A stretch of 64,000 nucleotides of DNA from CAIXQW01 sp046049675 (lineage in GTDB: Bacteria > Bacteroidota > Bacteroidia > Chitinophagales > Chitinophagaceae): NCBI GenBank assembly GCA_046049675.1, contig JBJORA010000043.1, forward strand, positions 62,001-126,000, in the 5' to 3' direction. Positions 20,801-28,487 of this stretch are shown here, in pieces. The position numbers were made by a program, and so were the translations under genes. The number at the start of each line of letters is the position of its first letter. Position 1 is the first letter of the stretch. The notes beneath the pieces were generated by a model. The model did no database searches and had not been told where the DNA came from. It saw only the letters and a list, made by a program, of their open reading frames with translations.

Positions 20801-21613
20801 TTTGACCCCACAAGCGATTATAGAGACAAACGCTATCTTTATGGCCTACTAGTTACAGACGAAAATTGGCGCGAAAGCGAGCAAGCGTTGGAGGACTTTT
20901 ACATCGCGCAACAAAATACAAATTTACGAACGCTGCACTTACTTGAAAATTATATGGCATTATTGCGCGATAGCGTAGTGTTAGCAGATAGCCTTGTACA
21001 TGATTCTATTGCTAATGCTGCTAATATGCTAGAACAGACTTTTGCAAGCAATGCGCATTATGAGCAGTGCGATAAATGGATAAGTAGTATTGATAGGCGT
21101 TTGCATAATGGTAGCGCAGCACTTTCAGCTGCTGAGCAGATACAACTTGGTGTTTTGGCAAGCAGCTGCCCTGCCGCTATGGGTGCTTGCGTTTATCGAG
21201 CTAGAGCAATATTAAGTCAGTTTAACCCTAGTCAACAATATAACGACCTTGCTAGCTGTAGCGAATACCTTGCTCAAAACAAAAATGTACAAAACTTAAT
21301 ACGGGCAGATGACATAGATTTACAAAGTGATGATACTGAGCGCAGCCTTGCATTAAATACAACTTGTAATTTAGCGCCTAACCCTATTAAAGCAGGAGAT
21401 ATGGTTACAATTACATGCGAGCAGCTTTTACCGGGTACACAAGCACAACTACAGCTCATTAATGTGCATGGTGCGGTATTACTGCATGTGCCAACCGATG
21501 TAGCAACCGGTACATTGCAAGTGCCAAGTTCAATAGCACCTGGCTTATATTTTGTAAAATTAAAAACTGATGGTGGTAGTGTTTATACGTGGAAACTGCA
21601 AATTTTGGACTAG
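14807..21613 (+). CDS. Giant secreted M43-type metalloprotease with PKD, beta-helix and T9SS sorting domain
   Basis: The protein has 2268 residues. Residues 1-30 are a signal peptide ending ASAQ. A pappalysin-like (M43/cytophagalysin) metalloprotease follows: HEAGHYFALYH gives zinc ligands H266, H270 and H276 with catalytic E267, and NYMDYS near M342 is the Met-turn. The next region reads like a propeller-type module (CFSPNSNYYYTGM). A PKD domain lies near 885-960 (FTWDFGDGT), and Ig-like Ser/Thr-rich segments follow. A right-handed beta-helix covers about 1270-1880. The last 80 or so residues are a T9SS type A domain (NLAPNPIKAGD ... YFVKLKTDGG). It should be exported and anchored at the surface and cut extracellular proteins. 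Its 3' end overlaps the next gene by 44 bp, and its last third is the template of a downstream tandem duplication. Confidence 0.92.
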   Translation: MMHLITNRRTTLVTIVVTLLSIAWRQASAQTNQCGFDHLLQAYIDSNEAEYDALESFMQANKQQSNAGAKLVTSPGGQIYVPVVFHLIGDEASALSDGQVLAALAKLNNDFNDQAGSTVSVRDNAHFTFCLAQNHPAPSNLGVLSLANNGIIRYSGTQTVLVNGSQIHLDTIANYGTVDEPSGPYLTTPPTYFGYNSLRPLANLGRDSVLDVFVVTRIGKTHTQPGSLLYGQYLAEVGGYATFPPYEQFAIVTTAISDTQSDILAHEAGHYFALYHTFQDGCASATLATCDNSGDRCCDTPPVASNNDVGNLGYDCANNMPLPNSCSETYNGGLPDQIENYMDYSANNCKNTFTVEQCNRMTNAAQFYRPKLVSISNLIASGLLAPSGCANGLVSSYFTVQTSASGTAATSYGCVTDSLTLIPTYIDSAFTYTWQIAPAYAGNISNTIMASGVQLPAAGIYTITLTVTKIVGTDTTTRTSELEFIAVDCSTLSDVNERWFFGQNNTVGFKTGIASVENNNAMSTDFAAAQWCYDTANAKYLYTEGRHLWRRQGGIDTMVAASVFNANPNDLLYRRGSNAVAMCPVPGKADTFVVITCSGWGPIQNGVSFYFVSTAGTVPLVISGPHHPAINYRTAAPIAIVPHEDNFHYWALVLPVDTLPGQSSNVQTLTPLGNMAAYLITPAGLADTPVLTTIGTTDVVNGGPLAFPTIVVAPNKRYLAVHGNALRFANFDSKTGKCAPAFAGQFSAHRNGCFSPNSNYYYTGMTNSSHIWQLDMQTQSVCANTVPATAADMLINTGFSYFQIGPDNRIYLTHGNSIAGNKQFLSAICRPDSQALTGQNNIQFAFRAVSLNSKHQSSLPNIITGHYGATANDFRFNNCACGLVTFTPIKAGINFTWDFGDGTTPITGAFGTIPPCVHHGRTYGNYEYPYHIYQATGTYTVTLTVDGNAPVSHVVNITQAPPAPPTITLSADSICAGGDTVQLGTSQSYSSYAWSISGGTPSTASTATLNAVLQIPNCVSVRITSGGCVNASDTQVHPLPLLTGISVYPSTYCPGDSVLLVANASTCTNVPITYTWKDSNVVIGTTDSMYVIADTTLSSYMVVASNGVQADSAAITLSPAAVPNTPSIASSAPCGYVVGTILTASAGYSSYSWAPQVATTNTIAIGTNTTYTVTVTNSSGCTASATHTPPATSLVPTYTTLIGCVDIANPIASVVMTPGYGTYTCVPQQAGISGDTIKFNSPNTVYTITASNGAGCISNTTVFIANCEDCPHAPSSARWLPPNTNASAEFAYTNQWQATQALVMLGNFNVNKNFTITNAIPGAFTPTYLVANAAIDLSAIGGIRTFTLDKAHLQACHSNMYYGVRADASNETLIVKNSKLQDALHGCELANKATFSAMGNTFFNNGYESIYLRNHANTSASAGSYTITNNTFTQTIPTLAMGNYPNTISLTGIRINGLTNTSVVGSLVPMLTLGGSAALANNFTNITNGIVTEASHPVNISYNNFDAVITGVHATPGIAAQAYALEVNNNNFSNIMVVTSNMPNPVSTEYQKPEGACVFVARPPNNVINFSTYTYLKCSTNTYNNSYRGNVLNVCSGEEINNTCNTVWYALMHSYPGELRIQGNTINDCSIGIQLLDLLYKPVRVEQNTITLSPNPYWVNVLMGTWGPNSGSISYTPWPTMFWPMGIDAQQSTSLINGQATIGSSITTLPDPNSAQNFANHITIPGLGGTGIRLTNCGSGTRVLNNLVRYTNANNLACSTILIHSNPPIDDCGRTYALYASNCYQTTIQGNKLISTNTYGGAGTATAFARRFTVGMHLQDSKELTIQCNTIARMQYGMYVVGDCKTLQQSVAGNSMQDHRTGWLFRSFTGNAGGFGLAIGSSLPGAEDNANIWSGNYHDMYNTGHPTKVLTLTNDVNQRKIYIKDDNSNSIRLQIPQCKSNVGGASGMYRAQLLSNYGHLTNNCTAPLPPAPPAEGDRALTLDEAEDITEDQGLDYMLFDPTSDYRDKRYLYGLLVTDENWRESEQALEDFYIAQQNTNLRTLHLLENYMALLRDSVVLADSLVHDSIANAANMLEQTFASNAHYEQCDKWISSIDRRLHNGSAALSAAEQIQLGVLASSCPAAMGACVYRARAILSQFNPSQQYNDLASCSEYLAQNKNVQNLIRADDIDLQSDDTERSLALNTTCNLAPNPIKAGDMVTITCEQLLPGTQAQLQLINVHGAVLLHVPTDVATGTLQVPSSIAPGLYFVKLKTDGGSVYTWKLQILD

Positions 21614-23141
21614 TATATTGCTACTAGCTTTATGCTTACCTTGCCTAGCGCAAGATAGTGCCAAGCAACGCAGTACTTGGGGCATAGGAGCTTATAGACA
21701 AGTGGTTACTTTTGGCGCTGATACAGCTAGTGCTGCCTTACTTGGCGATACAACACTAGCGATTAATAATTTGTATAGTGGCATTAGCTCTGCTAGTGAT
21801 AAGCGCGGCCAATTTCAGTTTATAACGGATGGTTATATGGCATTTGACCGCCATGGTGATACCCTACTTAACGGTAGCGCAATCGGCAATGCCTGCTATA
21901 GTTGGGCTTACGATAATAAAAGTTTTGGAGCACAAACAACGATAGTTTTGCCTAAAAATATTCACGAGTACTATATAATTGTGAGTGCAATGAGCGATAC
22001 TGCTTGCAAGCGCGTGTTGGTGCAAACAACCAACGACACTTTTCACTACGACGAAGTGCGCTTCACTACTGTTGACATGGCAGCAAACGACGGCAAGGGA
22101 AAAATAAGTGCTAGAAATAAGTTGGTATTTTATAAACGGATGTATCCTTGGACAAGTATTAGCAGCACAAGTGCTGTGCGGCATGCTAACGGCAGGGATT
22201 GGTGGTTTATTAAGCCAAGTGGGCAAGATAGAAAATACAAGTATAAATTTCTAGTTACGCCCGATAGCGTTAGCTACTATAGCGAGCAGTACTTTGACCA
22301 CAATATTCTAGTAAACCCAATAGCATTTGAAAGTGCTGGTCAAAGCACATTTAGCCAAGACGGCACCTTGTATGCCGAGTGCAGTTTTGGCACTAAAATT
22401 ACCATTTACAATTTTGATAGATGTAGTGGCGAGTTTAGCCTTAAGCGCATTATAGAGCCTAGCCAATACCGTAGCCACAAGCACTACAAAGTGCCCGACT
22501 GGGTAGGGGTATGTTTTAGCCCCAACAATAGATTTTTGTACCTAGCCGATAGCTACCATATTTATCAGTTTGATTTAGAAGAGCCAAACGACCAATTGGC
22601 TTTTTTAGATATAAGTCCCGAAGATACTAGCGCAAATTTTCCACAATATAGCAACCTTGCACTTACACCTGGAGGCCAAATTTGGATTGGACATTGGAGT
22701 GGTTCTAGCAAAGTAATACATGCTATTATGCAACCAAATAACTACGGCTTGGCCTGCAACTTTAAATGGCAATATGCAAAGCTGTTAAGTAATACCAACG
22801 AGCCTCCTAACCTACCCAACTATAGCCTTGGCCGCTTGGTAGGCAGCCCCTGCGATAGCTTGTATAAAGAGCCACAGCATATACCTCCACCCCAAGCTTG
22901 GGCACTGTACCCCAACCCCACACAAGGCGACTTGTATATAGATGTGCCCGATACCACGCTTGGCGTAGTACATATACAGGTGCACAATACCCTTGGGCAA
23001 CAAGTGTATTACGACGTACACAAACCTAATGCATACAGGCAGCTACAGCTTAATGTAAGCTACCTAGCAGCTGGTGTGTACTACCTGCGTGTGCAGCATA
23101 ATAAGCAAGAGTTTGTTAGTAAATTTGTAAAGGCTAATTGA
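21570..23141 (+). CDS. Secreted propeller-like protein with T9SS sorting domain (copy 1)
   Basis: The protein has 523 residues. The ATG at 21570 lies inside the protease gene and gives a good signal peptide (RGNCKFWTSILLLALCLPCLAQ), so the 44-bp overlap probably reflects translational coupling. The body contains propeller-type phrases (FSQDGTLYAECSFG, FSPNNRFLYLADSYHIYQFD), as in gliding/T9SS-associated repeat proteins. The C-terminus is a T9SS type A domain (ALYPNPTQGDLYIDVPD ... YYLRVQHNKQEFVSKF). A paralogue exactly 3449 bp downstream is almost identical over the C-terminal half but diverged in the N-terminal half. It is probably a partner or accessory surface protein of the giant protease; the ligand is unknown. 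Confidence 0.87.
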   Translation: MVVVFIRGNCKFWTSILLLALCLPCLAQDSAKQRSTWGIGAYRQVVTFGADTASAALLGDTTLAINNLYSGISSASDKRGQFQFITDGYMAFDRHGDTLLNGSAIGNACYSWAYDNKSFGAQTTIVLPKNIHEYYIIVSAMSDTACKRVLVQTTNDTFHYDEVRFTTVDMAANDGKGKISARNKLVFYKRMYPWTSISSTSAVRHANGRDWWFIKPSGQDRKYKYKFLVTPDSVSYYSEQYFDHNILVNPIAFESAGQSTFSQDGTLYAECSFGTKITIYNFDRCSGEFSLKRIIEPSQYRSHKHYKVPDWVGVCFSPNNRFLYLADSYHIYQFDLEEPNDQLAFLDISPEDTSANFPQYSNLALTPGGQIWIGHWSGSSKVIHAIMQPNNYGLACNFKWQYAKLLSNTNEPPNLPNYSLGRLVGSPCDSLYKEPQHIPPPQAWALYPNPTQGDLYIDVPDTTLGVVHIQVHNTLGQQVYYDVHKPNAYRQLQLNVSYLAAGVYYLRVQHNKQEFVSKFVKAN

Positions 23142-23145
23142 TGGT

Positions 23146-25056
23146 ATGTTTAAACAATTACTAGACCTACTCTACAAACCAGTACGTCTGGAGCAAAATA
23201 CCATTACGCTATCGCCAAACTCATACTGGGTAAACGTACTTATGGGTACTTGGGGGCCTAACTCTGGTAGTATTAGCTATACACCATGGCCTACTATGTT
23301 TTGGCCTATGGGTATAGATGCGCAACAGAGCACCTCATTAATCAACGGGCAAGCTACCATTGGCAGCAGCATTACCACCCTGCCAGACCCTAATAGTGCG
23401 CAAAACTTTGCCAACCATATTACCATACCCGGCCTTGGTGGTACGGGCATAAGGCTTACTAATTGTGGTAGTGGTACAACAGTACTTAATAACCTAGTGC
23501 GCTATACTAATGCCAATAATCTAGCATGTAGTACTATCTTAATACATAGTAATCCAACTATAGACGATTGTGGGCGCACCTATGCCTTATACGCTAGCAA
23601 CTGCTATCAAACAACTATACAAGGCAATAAACTTATAAGCACCAATACTTACGGTGGTGCTGGCACGGCTACAGCCTTTGCGCGCCGCTTTACGGTAGGT
23701 ATGCACCTGCAGGATAGTAAAGAATTAACTATACAATGCAACACAATAGCACGCATGCAATACGGCATGTATGTAGTAGGCGACTGCAAAACGCTGCAAC
23801 AATCCGTTGCTGGCAATAGCATGCAAGACCACCGCACTGGCTGGCTGTTTCGCAGCTTTACGGGCAATGCAGGTGGCTTTGGCCTAGCTATAGGCAGTAG
23901 CCTGCCAGGCGCTGAGGATAATGCAAACATCTGGAGCGGCAACTACCACGATATGTATAGTACTGGGCATCCCACAAAAGTATTGACGCTGACCAATGAT
24001 GTTGCATTTAGAAAAATATACATAAAAGACGATGCCAATAATGCAATACGCCTGCAACAGCCGCAGTGTAAGAGCAATATAAGTGGTGCGGCCGGCAAGT
24101 ACAATGCGCAATTACTTAATAACTACGGCTATTTAAGTAATAATTGCATTGCACCTTTACCACCAGAACCGCCAACAGAAGGCGAGCGTGCTATTAGTAC
24201 GGATGAGGCTGAAGAAATTGCTAGCAAAGAGGGCTTAGACTATCCTTTGTTTGACCCTGTGGGCGACTTTTCAGACAAGCGCTACCTCTACGGCCTACTA
24301 GTAAACGACGAGGCTTGGCGCGAGAGCGATGTAGAGCTAGAGGACTTTTATACCGCCCAACAAAACTCTAACCTACGTAAATTGCATTTGCTTGAAGCAT
24401 ATACCGCATTGCTACGCGATAGTGTAGTACTTAGTGATAGCGCGGTGTACGATTCTATTGCTGCCGCCGCTTATGCATTGGAAGCAAGCTTTAGCAGCAG
24501 TGCCATTTATGAGCAGTGCGATAGATGGGTAAGTAGTTTAGATAGGCGCCAACTGCAGTACAACGAGCAGCTAACAGCGGCGGAGCTTATGCAGCTAGAA
24601 GTATTAGCAAGTAGTTGCCCTGCCGCTATGGGTGCCTGTGTGTACAAAGCGCGTGCTATAGTGGCGCAGTACAAGCCCGGCTTGCAATACAACGACCTTG
24701 CAGTGTGCAGCGACTATTTGGCGCAAAGCAAAAATCAAATTAATTTAATAAAGCAAGATGATGCTGTGCTAGAAAATACAGATAGCACAATTGTAGTGGG
24801 TACGCCTAGTAATTGTTGGCTTAGCCCAAATCCTGCACATAGTGGACAGTACCTAGATATTACTTGTACTGAGTCTTATAATAATGCAATAGTAGAAATA
24901 CGACATGTAAGTGGCAGACTTGTGCACAGAGCTGCTTTACAAGATGGTATGCAACGCACAAAATTACCAAATGGCATGGTTAGTGGCGTATATTTCGTTA
25001 AATTTGTTACGAATGCAGGGCAAGTGTGGACATGGAAACTATTGGTTGAAGAGTAG
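23146..25056 (+). CDS. 5'-truncated copy of the giant protease (beta-helix end plus T9SS domain)
   Basis: This 636-codon frame begins four bases after the previous stop, with MFKQLLDLLYKPVRLEQ joined directly to protease sequence. It matches residues from about 1635 of the 2268-residue protein to its end. The first 280 or so residues are nearly identical; the rest is diverged but still open, with the T9SS domain intact (WLSPNPAHSGQYLDITC ... VYFVKFVTNAG). It has no signal peptide, protease domain or PKD domain, so it cannot be exported on its own and is probably a duplication remnant. Retention of a long open frame in the diverged half suggests the sequence was under selection before or after truncation. 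It may be translated by coupling but is likely non-functional. Confidence 0.7.
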   Translation: MFKQLLDLLYKPVRLEQNTITLSPNSYWVNVLMGTWGPNSGSISYTPWPTMFWPMGIDAQQSTSLINGQATIGSSITTLPDPNSAQNFANHITIPGLGGTGIRLTNCGSGTTVLNNLVRYTNANNLACSTILIHSNPTIDDCGRTYALYASNCYQTTIQGNKLISTNTYGGAGTATAFARRFTVGMHLQDSKELTIQCNTIARMQYGMYVVGDCKTLQQSVAGNSMQDHRTGWLFRSFTGNAGGFGLAIGSSLPGAEDNANIWSGNYHDMYSTGHPTKVLTLTNDVAFRKIYIKDDANNAIRLQQPQCKSNISGAAGKYNAQLLNNYGYLSNNCIAPLPPEPPTEGERAISTDEAEEIASKEGLDYPLFDPVGDFSDKRYLYGLLVNDEAWRESDVELEDFYTAQQNSNLRKLHLLEAYTALLRDSVVLSDSAVYDSIAAAAYALEASFSSSAIYEQCDRWVSSLDRRQLQYNEQLTAAELMQLEVLASSCPAAMGACVYKARAIVAQYKPGLQYNDLAVCSDYLAQSKNQINLIKQDDAVLENTDSTIVVGTPSNCWLSPNPAHSGQYLDITCTESYNNAIVEIRHVSGRLVHRAALQDGMQRTKLPNGMVSGVYFVKFVTNAGQVWTWKLLVEE

Positions 25057-26590
25057 CCTCTTAGGTTTGAGCTTGCTTTACAATTGTAGCTTGGCGGCAC
25101 AAGATACTAGTAGTCAAGGCAGTCAATGGGTTGTGGGTGGCTATAAGCAACAAGTTAGTTTTGTAGCTGACACTATTAGTGCCAGCCTTATTGGGCAGCC
25201 TGCCACCTGGTCTTTGCTATACAAGGGTATTGCATCTATATGCGATAAGCGAGGCAATTTGCAATTTGTAACAGACGGTTATATGGTGTTTGACGCTAAA
25301 GGCGATACTATTTCAAATGGTGGCGCTGCCATTGGCAATAGCTGCTATGCTAGCTTCTACGACAATAAAAGTTTTGGAGCGCAAACTACTATAGTGTTGC
25401 CAAAAGGTAATATGCAGTACTACATTATTGCTAGCGCAATGAGCGATACGGCCTGCAATAGGTATTTTGTGCAATCTACACCCGACACCTTTCACTTTGA
25501 TGAAATTCGATATACAATTGTAGATATGAATGCTAACAATAGCAAAGGTGCTATAGCTGCTAAAAACAAGCTATTTCATAAACGTGGCAAATACCCTTGG
25601 TTAACAAGCAGCTGCAATAGTGCAGTGCGCCATGGCAATGGCCGAGATTGGTGGTACATTAAGCCTAGCAGCCAAAATCGCGAGTACAAATATAAATTTT
25701 TGGTAACGGCAGATAGTATAGCTTACGTAGGTGAACAGTATATTGCACATGATATTTTGGTCAATGATATTGCGTTTGAAGGAGCAAGCCAAAGTACCTT
25801 TAGCCAAGATGGCACTTTGTATGCCGAGTGCAGTTTTGGCACCAAAATTACCCTTTACAATTTTGATAGATGCACTGGCGAGTTTAGCCTTAAGCGCATT
25901 ATAGAGCCTAGCCAATACCGCAGCCACAAGCACTACACAGTGCCCGACTGGGTGGGGGTATGTTTTAGCCCCAACAATAGATTTTTGTACCTGGCCGATA
26001 GCTACCATATTTATCAGTTTGATTTAGACGAGCCAAACGACCAACTTGCTTTTTTAGATATAAGCCCCGAGGATACTAGCGCAAATTTTCCTGAGTATAG
26101 CAATTTGACTTTAACTCCATCAGGCCATATCTGGGTTGGCAATTGGAGTGGCATTTCACCTTTTGTAAATGCAATTCTTGCTCCAAATGACCACGGCATT
26201 AACTGCAATTTCAAGCTCCGATATGCAAAGTTGTTAAGCAATACCAGCGAGCCTCCCAACCTGCCCAACTATAGCCTTGGCCGCTTGGTAGGCAGCCCCT
26301 GCGATAGCTTGTATAAAGCGCTACAGCATATACCACCGCCCCAAGCGTGGGCACTGTACCCCAACCCCACACAAGGCGACTTGTATATAGATGTGCCAGA
26401 TACCACAATTGGCATAGTACATATACAAGTGCACAATACCCTTGGGCAACAAGTGTATTACGGCGTACACAAACCTAATGCATACAGGCAGCTACAGCTT
26501 AATGTAAGCCTCTTAGCAGCTGGTGTATACTACCTGCGTGTGCAGCATAATAAGCAAGAGTTTGTTAGTAAATTTGTAAAGGCTAATTGA
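25013..26590 (+). CDS. Secreted propeller-like protein with T9SS sorting domain (copy 2)
   Basis: The protein has 525 residues from the ATG at 25013, chosen because it gives a signal peptide (MQGKCGHGNYWLKSSLLGL then an Ala-Ala-Gln cleavage region) and almost the same length as copy 1. An in-frame start at 24911 would add 34 non-hydrophobic residues. The gene overlaps the preceding truncated frame by 44 bp, the same arrangement as in copy 1. Propeller phrases and the T9SS domain match copy 1 nearly base for base after residue 250 or so, while the first half is diverged. The function is presumably similar to that of copy 1. Confidence 0.85.
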   Translation: MQGKCGHGNYWLKSSLLGLSLLYNCSLAAQDTSSQGSQWVVGGYKQQVSFVADTISASLIGQPATWSLLYKGIASICDKRGNLQFVTDGYMVFDAKGDTISNGGAAIGNSCYASFYDNKSFGAQTTIVLPKGNMQYYIIASAMSDTACNRYFVQSTPDTFHFDEIRYTIVDMNANNSKGAIAAKNKLFHKRGKYPWLTSSCNSAVRHGNGRDWWYIKPSSQNREYKYKFLVTADSIAYVGEQYIAHDILVNDIAFEGASQSTFSQDGTLYAECSFGTKITLYNFDRCTGEFSLKRIIEPSQYRSHKHYTVPDWVGVCFSPNNRFLYLADSYHIYQFDLDEPNDQLAFLDISPEDTSANFPEYSNLTLTPSGHIWVGNWSGISPFVNAILAPNDHGINCNFKLRYAKLLSNTSEPPNLPNYSLGRLVGSPCDSLYKALQHIPPPQAWALYPNPTQGDLYIDVPDTTIGIVHIQVHNTLGQQVYYGVHKPNAYRQLQLNVSLLAAGVYYLRVQHNKQEFVSKFVKAN

Positions 26591-26812
26591 TGGGAGAAAA
26601 TACAAATTTTATCATTCTGTATTCAGCAATCATGTTTAATATTTCTCGCAGTCCAAACTAAGCAACTCATTGCTTCACGTACAACAACATTGCATCAAGC
26701 TACAAGGAGTAGCTCAATAAATGCCACTCATATGCAGTAGTAAGCCACTTTGAAAAAGAAGTGTTGGCATATTTGTATGGTTGTTTGCAAGTACCTACAT
26801 TTGATGATGACC

Positions 26813-27664
26813 ATGAAAAAACAAACTAGATTGCTAAAAACACCTTTAGCAGCGCTTAGCTTTATTTGCTTCTTTGTGTGCCTACTTATAAGTGGCTGCA
26901 ATAAAAAAACACCACTCAAATTACTTCTTAATGGAGGCGGCACATTTGAAATTATTGGCGCTAGCCCAGGCAAGGCACAGAAGATTGTGTTTGCAAGCAA
27001 CAAAACATATTCAAGCGATTACTTTTTTACTGGCCTTAAAGAAACTGGTCAGTGGTGGCTTGAAGAAGGCAGTCCTGAAGGCGACTTGGCTATTATGCAA
27101 AGCGATGCGATGCTTGCGGCAGGTGCACCTTACGCAGTGTTTGCTTTAGTTGAAACCAAAAATGGTTCTAAGGCGCTTAGATGGGATTACTTAGGCGAAC
27201 GTACTGTTGCTAATAAAGACAAACAGTTTTCTTATACACCATCTCCAAATGGTACCGATTTTGACTTGTTTCCAGAAAACCATGCTATTGCTGCGAGCAA
27301 AGAGTATCTAACTGGCGGCAATTCAAAAACTTGGTCATGCGCTTTAACTGGTAATACAAGCGGACTAAACCCTGTGCAATCTAAAATTACTTTCAAGGCT
27401 GATGGTAGCATAGTAGCCAATGATATGGCTGGAACTGGTGAATTTGATGGCACTTTTGCTATGTCTAAAGGAAATTGGTATATGCTATACAAAGCAAAGG
27501 GTACAAGTAATATCGATGTGATTTATAAGGCCACAATTGATGAAAACGGCAAGTCTACATTGTACACACAGGCAGGCTATTTTACAGCTGGTATTGTGCA
27601 CTACGATTTTAACGCGCCTATGGCTTCAACAGGAGCGCCATTTACCTTGGTATTACAGCCATAA
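26813..27664 (+). CDS. Predicted lipoprotein of unknown function
   Basis: The protein has 283 residues from the ATG at 26813, chosen because it starts a compact signal peptide (MKKQTRLLKTPLAALSFICF) ending in a lipobox (LISGC), with CNKK as the mature N-terminus. In-frame starts further upstream (26750 TTG, 26804 and 26807 ATG) are less likely. The body contains repeated Gly/Asp-rich strands (FKADGSIVANDMAGTGEFDGTF) typical of lipocalin-like or beta-sandwich lipoproteins. I do not recognise the family. It stands alone after the duplicated cluster and should sit in the cell envelope. Confidence 0.75.
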   Translation: MKKQTRLLKTPLAALSFICFFVCLLISGCNKKTPLKLLLNGGGTFEIIGASPGKAQKIVFASNKTYSSDYFFTGLKETGQWWLEEGSPEGDLAIMQSDAMLAAGAPYAVFALVETKNGSKALRWDYLGERTVANKDKQFSYTPSPNGTDFDLFPENHAIAASKEYLTGGNSKTWSCALTGNTSGLNPVQSKITFKADGSIVANDMAGTGEFDGTFAMSKGNWYMLYKAKGTSNIDVIYKATIDENGKSTLYTQAGYFTAGIVHYDFNAPMASTGAPFTLVLQP

Positions 27665-27915
27665 ATACAGTAATTTCATTCTTACTAGTATTATAGTATA
27701 TATCAGTGGCTATGTTGGCAACAATCGTACAGAAAGAGAAGTTCGTTTGAGCATTTTGCTCGGTAGCAAACATTTCGTTGAGTGTGAAGTGGTGCTTGAG
27801 TATGAATAAAATAATCTGACAAGCCTGTTGTGCTCCACCATTATCTAACTGGCTATAGATAATTTATCATTATTACCTTAATGTGCATTATTGCTTGTAT
27901 TAGCTGTGTCACTAA

Positions 27916-28416
27916 CTACTGTGCCTTTGTTGTATAGATAGTATATACTAACATCATTTTACCTGTGGAGGTTTTCTCTTTTCTAGTAGAAAGGCCAATT
28001 CTGAGGTCATTTTTTACATAAAAATACAAACCCTCTGCCCCAGTAACTTCCTTTTTCCAAAGCGTAAAGTTGTTTGCCTTTATATAAGCACGAGCTTGTA
28101 AGTATGACTTGCTACTTATACCTGACCAACTCATCGTTGTTTTTCCATCACATTCAAATAAACCAATCATCTGTACGTATAGCTTTTTTTCTGGGATTGC
28201 CTCAAAAAAATAATATGTCACTTCACATCCATCCTCAGCGGTATCAACGTAGCCAAATTCAAAGCCTTTTTTTTTGACGATATTGTCTGCACGCTCGTAG
28301 TTGCTATCTACAAGACCGATAAGTTCTTGCATGGTAAAATGTGGCATTGGCTTTTGCGCACTCGTCGATAAATAGCCTACACATAAAATCACTAAAAAGA
28401 ATATCTGCTTTAACAC
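27916..28416 (-). CDS. Small secreted or periplasmic hypothetical protein
   Basis: The protein has 166 residues and a signal peptide (MLKQIFFLVILCVGYLSTSAQ). The mature part is a mixed alpha/beta domain with four Trp/Tyr-rich strands (CEVTYYFFEAIPEKKLYV, GLYFYVKNDLRIGL). I recognise no family. A TAGCTTTA box (7 of 8 to the Bacteroidota -7) lies just upstream on the minus strand. It has no T9SS tail, so it is expected in the periplasm. It lies downstream of the SBBP-repeat gene on the same strand, 71 bp apart, and may share its transcript. Confidence 0.65.
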   Translation of the reverse strand: MLKQIFFLVILCVGYLSTSAQKPMPHFTMQELIGLVDSNYERADNIVKKKGFEFGYVDTAEDGCEVTYYFFEAIPEKKLYVQMIGLFECDGKTTMSWSGISSKSYLQARAYIKANNFTLWKKEVTGAEGLYFYVKNDLRIGLSTRKEKTSTGKMMLVYTIYTTKAQ

Positions 28417-28487
28417 AGCGTAAAGCTAATAAATTTGCGCTACTGATGAAAACAATGTGGTGTTGCACAACATCAGGCTATTCACTA

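Larger units (their letters stand above)
19705..26590 (+). repeat. Tandem duplication, unit 3449 bp, with mosaic divergence
   Basis: Copy 1 is about 19705-23141 and copy 2 about 23154-26590. The offset is 3449 bp at both the left (ACAATTACTAGACC) and right (GGCTAATTGATGG) ends. Near-identical blocks (about 19705-20555, 22340-22660 and 22795-23141 against copy 2) alternate with clearly diverged blocks. This patchwork points to gene conversion or differential selection after duplication. Confidence 0.9.

Noticed and set aside
24911..25012. Longer start for the second propeller gene
   Set aside because: It would place 34 residues before the signal peptide; the start at 25013 reproduces the length and overlap seen in the first copy.
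27537..27809. Open frame after the lipoprotein gene
   Set aside because: It overlaps the real gene in another frame and its tail shows no signal peptide, motif or promoter.
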